Shown here: piece after piece, positions 57,542 to 64,000 of the stretch | Position numbering within the stretch: the stretch's first letter is position 1 | Layout of the letters: the number at the start of each line of letters is the position of its first letter | NCBI GenBank assembly: GCA_964030475.1 | Contig: CAXIPT010000001.1 | Coordinates: 8,318,722 to 8,382,721 of the forward strand | Reading direction: 5' to 3' | DNA length: 64,000 bases | Origin: Tethya wilhelma | Taxonomy: Eukaryota; Porifera; Demospongiae; Tethyida; Tethyidae | Notes under the pieces: generated by a model | Seen by the model: only the letters and a program-made list of their open reading frames with translations | What the model was told of the DNA's origin: nothing | Database searches by the model: none | Translations under genes and position numbers: made by a program

Positions 57542-60500
57542 ACAGCATATTTTGTAAATAGCATGCAACTATTGTAGGTTGAGTGGTGGGGGTGATACTT
57601 GGTCAATGTTGATCAACTTCAAGTCTTGTTTTCCTCACATGTAGGATTCCATACCTGGCCATTGCTAAGACCTTTGAGAGAATAGAAGAGGAATCAAAGC
57701 GACTCAAGATCGTCTCCATCTTGACCAACTTCTTCCGTTCTGTTGTTCTTCTCTCTCCATTGGAGATGGTCCAGTGTGTCTATCTCTGTCTGAACAAGGT
57801 GACACAAATACAGTCCACTGTGCCTGTACCTGTACCAATATTTTGTTGCTGAGAAGAAGAATTATGAGTGTGGTTGTTTTACAAAAGTTGAATTCTAACT
57901 GAATTTTTTTGCTAAGTCATCAGATATGTAGTCTGTATGTTTGAAGGTGGAGTACAATGTTTTCAACACACAAAATGCCATTCTAAAATCTGGAGAAGAC
58001 AGAATAGAACCTTTTGTTGTTGTATTCCTACTATCTGTACACTCATTATTGGTGTTACTGTATATAGTCGATGTATCTGTGTTCATCCTCACATTTTGCT
58101 GTGCTCAGCTTGCTCCAGCCTATGAAGGTCTTGAGCTTGGCATTGGTGAGTCTCTTCTTGTGAAGGCCATTGCTGGAGCAACTGGACGGAAGGTGGAACA
58201 GATCAAACAAGAAAGTGTTCAGAAAGGTGACCTGGGCATTGTTGCTGAGGTATGTGTGTGTGTGTGTGTGTGAGTGTGTGTACATGTAAATTGTATAATA
58301 ATACATACATAATAACTCCTACTCTTTATAACCTTGCCATTTGACTCAACTGACAAATGTTTATTAAGTGCACATTCAGTTTGTATGGGAAATTGAAAGT
58401 TGATAATTGTTATGTTGCTGTGATTTAGGAAGTTGCAGCTGTGTACTGTGCATGTGTACTTTTAGCCTGAAACGATAACCCATCTGTGTTGGCTTTTCAT
58501 TATGATAGACCAGTCGTAGTACCCAGAGGATGATGTTTGCTCCCCCTAAACTGACTGTGAAAGCTGTTTATGGGAAGTTGAAGGAAATTGCCTCCATGAG
58601 TGGTAATGCTGTAAGTGCCCCCTTGTGCTGTATATGTGAACAAGTGCCCATGCATTAATCTTGAATCCACTCGGTCAAAATCTTTACTTGCATTCTTTGT
58701 TTGTTGTAGTCAATGTCCAAGAAAGTGGACATCATTAAAGGGTTGATTGTCGCCTGCCGAAAGTCAGAAGCAAGATACCTGATCAGGTGAGTGTCACATG
58801 ACACGATGATCCTGAGACTCGTTGATGGTTGTTGTGTACCATTAGGTCACTTGGAGGGAAGCTTCGTATTGGACTGGCTGAACAGTCTGTGCTCACAGCC
58901 ATTGGACATGCAGTGGTCTTCAGTCCTCCTAGCCAAGGTATATATACATAGTACATGTGACTATAGTCTACCAAACTGTAGTTGCATGTTTGGTGATCGT
59001 GATGTATTTCTAAAAGATGAGGCATTAAAAAATTAGGCATAAAATAAATTAGGCATAGTTCTGTTTTTCATCTGCATGTGCCACATACAGTACACATGGC
59101 CAATTGCATATATAAGTATGTATGCCTGATGACCTTTACCCAAAAATTAGAGGTAGTTATTGTAATGATGCCAAATTTTTAGTACGTACAGTAAGAATGG
59201 GTAGAGTGTCCCATAGACACAATAGAAAATGCTGCTCACCATAAAAGTGTACCAAAATGTCATCTCTGTGTGTGCATTGAATTTTCAATCCATCTTTGTG
59301 CTCATAAAAAAATTCAATATCCAGATTGAAAGTACGATCGATATCCAGATTAAAATTTGAATATCCATTACGGTTGAAAATTCATTGTGCACATGCACAA
59401 ATCGATGTCCACATTGAAAATTCAACCTCTAGATTGCAAAGTTCAGCCAGATTTAATTTGAAATATCCCCATTCAACCAGATTTATTTCTAAGATGTGCC
59501 CTTTTCTCTAAATCATTCAAACATTGCAATGATAATACCAATGCATGCATGTATACCAATGAACAAATTAATATACAAATCTTTCAGTTTTACCTAAACC
59601 ATTGTGAGACTAGATTTTACACACAGCCACAAGTGGTTTCAAAACATTCCATCAACTAAGAAAAGGCGGCTAACATTAAAGTTCGTCTTTTCCTCGACTT
59701 TTTCTCGACTTTGTAGAGGAATGAACGTAATTTCCGAAGTGGCCATGGTCTTCCGACTGGCTCCACACTATCTTCCAGTTGTAGTTGCGTCCGTTGCACC
59801 AACAGCTGAGACCAGCACCCCCTAGACCACAGCCCTGCCACCCCCACCCGGAAGCAGTGTTTATGTAAGCATCAGTGCGCTCCACACCTGTGTTGAGTGT
59901 CGTGGTGCAATATTTCACACAAGAATCACCTCGGCACTCACACCACCAGGCATCTCTATAGTGACAGTCGTCGTTGTCCTGACACCCGCCGGGTGCTATG
60001 GAGCACTGGTACATGGGATAATTGGTAGTGCTTTGATCTGAGAAGTGAAACTTCTGGAGAACAACACCTGATGATGTTGTATACCCACAACCGTAGCTCA
60101 AGTAGCCCTTGTAGTAGGCCTCTAGGTTTAATGCTTTAGGGAAGTGTTCGGTACCTAAGTATTTGGTCTGTAGGATCACCCAAATGGGTATAAGTTTGTA
60201 CTGTACAGGCTGGTGTGTGACAGAAGCCTCAGACAGAAACTTTGAGATCAATTTATCAGTTCTATTAGCATAAAGCATAGATCTGGTTTCATCAGTTCCT
60301 CCTCGAGCTACAAATCGCTCAGACATAGTCAGGCTTGAAACTGCATTTATGTCTTCCTGTGTGATGCCATTGCATATTGAGACATTTAGACCAGCTCCAA
60401 TAGAAGCACATGCCTTGGTATCAAGTTCTTTTTGAGTGTACTGTTTCTTTGAATCAGAGAAGGCATGTTGATAGATACTTGATCCATAGAAAACCTCTTT

Positions 60501-63100
60501 GATGAGATGTGATCCGTACTTAATAAGAAACGCTTGGTAGCCTGCCCAGCTTGATTCAGGTGATGGATTTTTATCTCTCCTTGCAACACTTCGAAATCCT
60601 TTCGTAGCGAATCGTCTAGATCACTGTCAATGCAAGATTGCTCCAAATAATCGCTCGAATTCTTGGAGTATGTTGTGAAAGTTGAACCACGGACTGTACG
60701 GTCTGATCCGCTGATACTCTTGGTCGTGGCATCCAGGGATGTGGACATTGTAAAGTCAGAGTGTAGTTCAACAGAGATGGATGTGTCTGTGCCGAGAGAG
60801 GAGTAAAACGATGAGGTGTCTTCAAAGAACGATTTGCTGCTGTCGATGATTGGGTTGTATGCTGTGCTTACACACTCTGGTGGAAGAGCTTTGTATACGG
60901 AATAGCCACCACTCAGATCTTCACCGAGCAGGTCGTAGGACGGAATGTAGTGGACTTTCCCTACATAGTCGTGAGCACTGACATTCTCAGAGTACAAAAA
61001 CAGCAGGGTGGTCACAATTTTGAGAAGAAATAACGATTTCATATTTCTGGTGAAAACTGAATTTTATGTTTTCAATACCAAGCCTTGTACAAGAGCTATA
61101 TTGCTACTGCTTATCCAAATTTTGAACTGCAGACGACTTTTTAATTTTTTATGACACTTTTCGGTTTATGCAAGTATTGTAGTCATACATTGCATGCCTT
61201 GTGTCTACAGAGCAGTGCTGGTTAAATAGCTAGCAACTGTTGGCCCACCAACTCAAACTATACCACATCCTTGATGACATATACTGTTGGGAAAGTGTAT
61301 ACAATATTGCTATGGGTACTACCAAATCTTATCTAATGGACTTAGGGTGCATGTATGGTAACCATGATGTGTGGCCTGTAGTTAATCACTGTGGTGGAAG
61401 AGAGTCATGGAAACATGACACATTTCTGCCCAATGGTGTTGTGGGCAAGAGCCTTGTGAAGTATATAAGGCTGCTGATCCAAGGGTTGTTGTTACCACAG
61501 ATCTTTAGCAGATGTTGTTTGTGTGAATGTTTATGGCTTGAGAAGGAGACAAAGGCTTATTGTGTACCTTTGAGCAATACCCAGTGCCCCCTCTAGTACA
61601 ATAGACCCTCTATAGTAAAAATAAGTAGCATAGGAATGGGCAGTGTGGTAAAAGTATTGGAACAAGGCATGTCTCAATTTCGGCACACGACTACTTCAAT
61701 TTTTGATCCCTCGTAAGGATTCCGCTAAGTGTCGTAAATGCAACGATCTGTACAATAGTGCGGTAGCTTATTATTGTATTGGTTCAAATTCCTACTAATC
61801 AGTAAGCTAAGCAGTGGTGCAAACTATAACAGACAGGTAACTTTTAAACTAGACTGCCAGCCAAGAGTTGGGTATAAAAAATGAAGTAGTCATGTGCCGA
61901 AATTGAGACATGCCTTGTTCCAATACTTTTTACCGCACTGCGCATTCCTACGCTACTTAAATTTTTACTACTTGTTTATTCACTTTTTTCAACACTACAG
62001 TGTGGAAACTATTAGGGACTGGTTAGTCCTTACAAAAAGCTTGAGTAGCAGCTACATGCACTACATTAAGTAGAGGAGGCTAGTGCGCATGCGCATGCGC
62101 ATAATAAGGCCACGTGGATAATGACCTTTGAACTACAAGAAGATGGCTATATTGAAGTACATGAATTTATACACTGAGTTTCAAAGCTTTCTAGTTTTTG
62201 TTTAGGCTTATTTGTGATGAAAACGAGTATCAAGGAATGTAGTACCTATGAAAAGAACTTACTTTGTGCTGTCAAAGTTGGCTCAACACATTCTGGATCT
62301 CTGGAAATGCTTTTCAAGTAAGTCAGTTAGGAAGTACGTACGTAAGTTAGAAGAACAAAAATGGCACTATGGTGGCTTCCCACTAGTGCTCTCTACGAGT
62401 GCTGAGGAAACTTTTTGCGAATTTCAAGACTTGCAAGCAGTTGGTAATCTGTTAGTGAGCAAGAGCCTCTGAGAGTTTAATTTTATTTTTATGGTGGCCA
62501 ACATTTTGTATTGTGTCTATGGGACAGTTGACCCATTCCTACTATATGTACTACCGTACGTATGATAGTACTACTATATTATAGAATGTATCGTAAATTG
62601 TGAAAATTTCGTAGTTGATAAATTTTCGTAATCGCTGCAGAGTATGAAAATTAAACGCACGAAAAATTGCAAAATAATGGGTGGGGCTGTGTAATGCACT
62701 GCCCATTCCTACACTACTTATTTTTTTGACATTTTTACTACTTGTGTATATATAACTTCAAAAGCTAGGATAGGGTTTATATTGTGGTGCAAGCCAGTTG
62801 AACTATAGTTTTTCAGGGTGTACATATGGGATAATTTGTAAGGTTTGGGCTGTATAGTGATATTCACAGAGAGTGGACTATTACTTTGTATGCATCTCAT
62901 TTTGTGTGGTTTTAGATTGGCCTGTGGAAGTGGTTGATGCCAGCATAAAGTACAGTTCTGAGGAGTTTCAAAAGTTACTAGATGAAGCTGCTCTGAAGGT
63001 GAAGACAACTTACTGGTGAGGGAGATCAAATCATATACACACTGGCATACATTTTTCACACTAGCACTATGATGTACCTTATACACACACACTTACACTG

Positions 63101-63199
<99 letters not shown>

Positions 63200-63506
63200 A
63201 AGTGAACACCCTAACTACGATGCTCTTCTTCCTGCCCTGATCTCTCACGGAGTGGACTCTCTTTCGGACCATTGTCCCCTCACTCCTGGCATCCCCCTCA
63301 AACCAATGCTGGCTCATCCTACCAAAGGAATACAGGAGGTGCTCAAGAGATTTGAGGGTGCAGAGTTCACCTGTGAGTGGAAGTACGACGGTGAGAGGGC
63401 ACAGATCCATGTCCTTGGTGGCAGAGGGGGAGAGGTGAAGATCTACAGCCGCAACTCAGAGAATAACACCTCCAAGTATCCCGACATTATTGCTAGGATG
63501 CCAAAG
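55289..63506 (+). CDS. LIG1: DNA ligase I, 5' and central part
   Basis: ATP-dependent ligase that seals Okazaki fragments in the nucleus. The twelve exons seen are 55289-55308, 55505-56004, 56369-56800, 56871-56937, 57075-57257, 57645-57798, 58109-58249, 58509-58610, 58710-58786, 58846-58937, 62916-63015 and 63203-63506, together 724 codons; the gene continues past the window. The N-terminus has a PCNA-binding box, QRGILSFF, split by intron 1, followed by basic patches (SKKRKV-like) and a long acidic, Ser-rich region. The DNA-binding domain starts near [16 protein letters not shown] and includes [29 protein letters not shown] and [10 protein letters not shown]. The last exon holds [15 protein letters not shown] and motif [11 protein letters not shown], with the adenylated lysine encoded at 63381-63383. 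Intron 4 (56938-57074) uses a GC donor. Intron 10 (4 kb) contains an antisense MACPF gene. Confidence 0.95.
56013..56252. repeat. 240-bp TA-flanked MITE in LIG1 intron 2
   Basis: Inverted ends of about 25 bases (aagtccatctggtttgagaa and its inverse) are bordered by TA on both sides, as for Tc1/mariner-type elements. It lies just after exon 2. A second, more diverged member is at 63641-63857 in a later intron of the same gene. Confidence 0.85.
59676..61042 (-). CDS. MACPF-domain protein, antisense in LIG1 intron, one frameshift
   Basis: This intronless gene starts at the ATG at 61042 with a signal peptide (about residues 1-23, [23 protein letters not shown]). A membrane-attack-complex/perforin domain follows. 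Its membrane-spanning helical clusters and the YGSHLI form of the family signature are visible, but in two different frames: frame one is open 61042-60386 and frame two from 60620 to the stop at 59676. Similarity to the family moves from one to the other near 60600-60620, so one indel (real or sequencing) breaks the gene. The C-terminal about 120 residues are cysteine-rich ([32 protein letters not shown]) and could be an adhesion or disulphide module. MACPF proteins oligomerise to form pores in membranes or act in adhesion and development; which applies here is unknown. Confidence 0.85.
61612..61970. repeat. 359-bp MITE with about 85-bp inverted ends
   Basis: The left arm (tagtaaaaataagtagcat, aggaatgggcagtg, then aacaaggcatgtctcaattt) recurs inverted at 61884-61970. 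The core phrase agtgtaggaatgggcagtg also appears singly at about 1225, 6185, 59191, 62533 and 62700, marking a family of related ends. Confidence 0.85.
63104..63201. repeat. (CT)n(CA)n tract at LIG1 exon 12 acceptor
   Basis: About 60 bases of (CT)n followed by about 30 of (CA)n lead directly into the splice acceptor (cacaaag before 63203). The CT part can serve as the polypyrimidine tract. Confidence 0.9.
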
Positions 63507-64000
63507 GTATGATACAATGATGGTAGAACTTTTTTGAATTTCAAGCTATGCATGTTTGAGGTGGTGTGTTTAATGTTTACACGACAGTCATGACATGGAG
63601 GGTGGTTTTCTAGCACAGTTTGGCTCCTATCATCACAGACTTAAGTCAATCTGGTTTGAGAATAGTTATAAACATGCTTTCAATAATGAGATTTATAATG
63701 TTGATAATACATGTTCTACTTGTCTGTCTCATGGTTTTAGGAGCATTCAGACTGGTAAGGTGTAGTAAGCTGGAGAACGTGCACATTCCAATGACGTTTG
63801 AAATTTAAATAGAAAGTTATACAATTGTACCAGCATTCTCAAGCCAGATAGACTTTAGTATGGGAGAATTTACTCAACCTTGTACACACACATGTTATCA
63901 TGCATGCATATTATCATTGTATTGAAGTGTTAGTACATAATACGTACGTATTATTGTGATTGTTGTCGTTTGTGGATTCTGTGCTCTTCTTCTGTAGGTG
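63507..64000 (+). other. LIG1 intron 12 to window end
   Basis: This is intronic AT-rich DNA with a MITE at 63641-63857 (inverted ends aagtcaatctggtttgagaa and tctcaagccagatagacttt). The final bases (tcttctgtaggtg) look like an acceptor at the very edge, so the next exon probably starts at about 63999. Confidence 0.6.

Larger units (their letters stand above)
59181..62552. repeat. Inverted 66-bp repeats bracketing the MACPF gene
   Basis: Bases 59181-59246 and the reverse of 62487-62552 agree at 56 of 66 positions by hand, with no gaps (core gtcccatagacacaata). They face each other across 3.2 kb that include the whole antisense MACPF gene. They may be the ends of one mobile unit or two separate copies of a MITE family (compare 61612-61970 and 62694-62750). 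Confidence 0.65.

Noticed and set aside
61240..61596. 118-codon open frame upstream of the MACPF gene
   Set aside because: It begins at a TTG rather than an ATG, shows no motif, and lies in repeat-rich intronic DNA.
62248..62472. 74-codon open frame in LIG1 intron 10
   Set aside because: It starts with ATG but lacks family features, splice context or neighbouring exons; possibly part of an old repeat.
20391..62670. CRISPR-like array from spaced repeats
   Set aside because: The repeats are inverted and dispersed in introns, without regular spacers; the sequence is eukaryotic.

Overview
The window looks like genomic DNA of a marine sponge, most likely a demosponge close to Amphimedon queenslandica. 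This is inferred from many short spliced exons, AT-rich non-coding DNA full of (CA)n/(GA)n microsatellites and small palindromic elements, a local cluster of GABA-B-like receptor genes, ankyrin and orphan leucine-rich proteins of a sponge type, and a flagellar transport gene. No database could be searched. Exon limits were set by hand from GT-AG (one GC-AG) signals, reading-phase continuity and remembered family sequences.

Layout. 1-16 kb: four loci for class C receptors related to GABA-B receptors (a 3' fragment at 1-282, a truncated gene at 3659-5721, one complete gene on the minus strand at 7136-9625, and a diverged truncated gene at 13987-15886), with a four-exon, four-membrane-segment protein of unknown function at 11192-13409. 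16-19.2 kb: no clear gene, but a large foldback repeat carrying the tail of a decayed retroelement. 19.3-26.1 kb: a complete IFT70/TTC30 gene of 23 exons with a tRNA-Leu(AAG) gene inside one intron. 28.7-31.5 kb: the ATP-binding half of an ABCG2-like transporter, cut by a gap. 31.9-35 kb: an ankyrin-repeat protein with a helical N-terminal domain and an in-frame TGA. 36.3-38.6 kb: an intronless 767-residue orphan protein. 40-40.4 kb: a decayed copy of three IFT70 exons plus its tRNA. 41-55.1 kb: a minus-strand UNC13-family gene (Munc13-4/BAIAP3-like, two C2 domains, short MUN region). 55.1-55.3 kb: a compact divergent promoter. 55.3-64 kb: DNA ligase I on the plus strand, running off the end of the window, with a MACPF-domain gene nested antisense in its intron 10.

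Two themes matter when using this sequence. First, single N characters mark contig joins (5722, 15887, 18037, 21327, 27030, 39298, 41673, 43564, 54222) and four are flanked by near-identical duplications that look like unmerged haplotypes or contig ends: gene truncations and apparent exon duplications at these points should not be taken as biology. Second, introns are full of short inverted-repeat elements of several families, and dinucleotide repeats repeatedly sit at the 3' end of introns, where they form the acceptor site.

The genes do not form one pathway. The best candidates for new biology are the antisense MACPF gene lying between inverted repeats inside the ligase intron, the helical-domain ankyrin protein, the orphan 767-residue protein, and the receptor paralogues whose ligand-binding lobe diverges while the membrane domain stays uniform.
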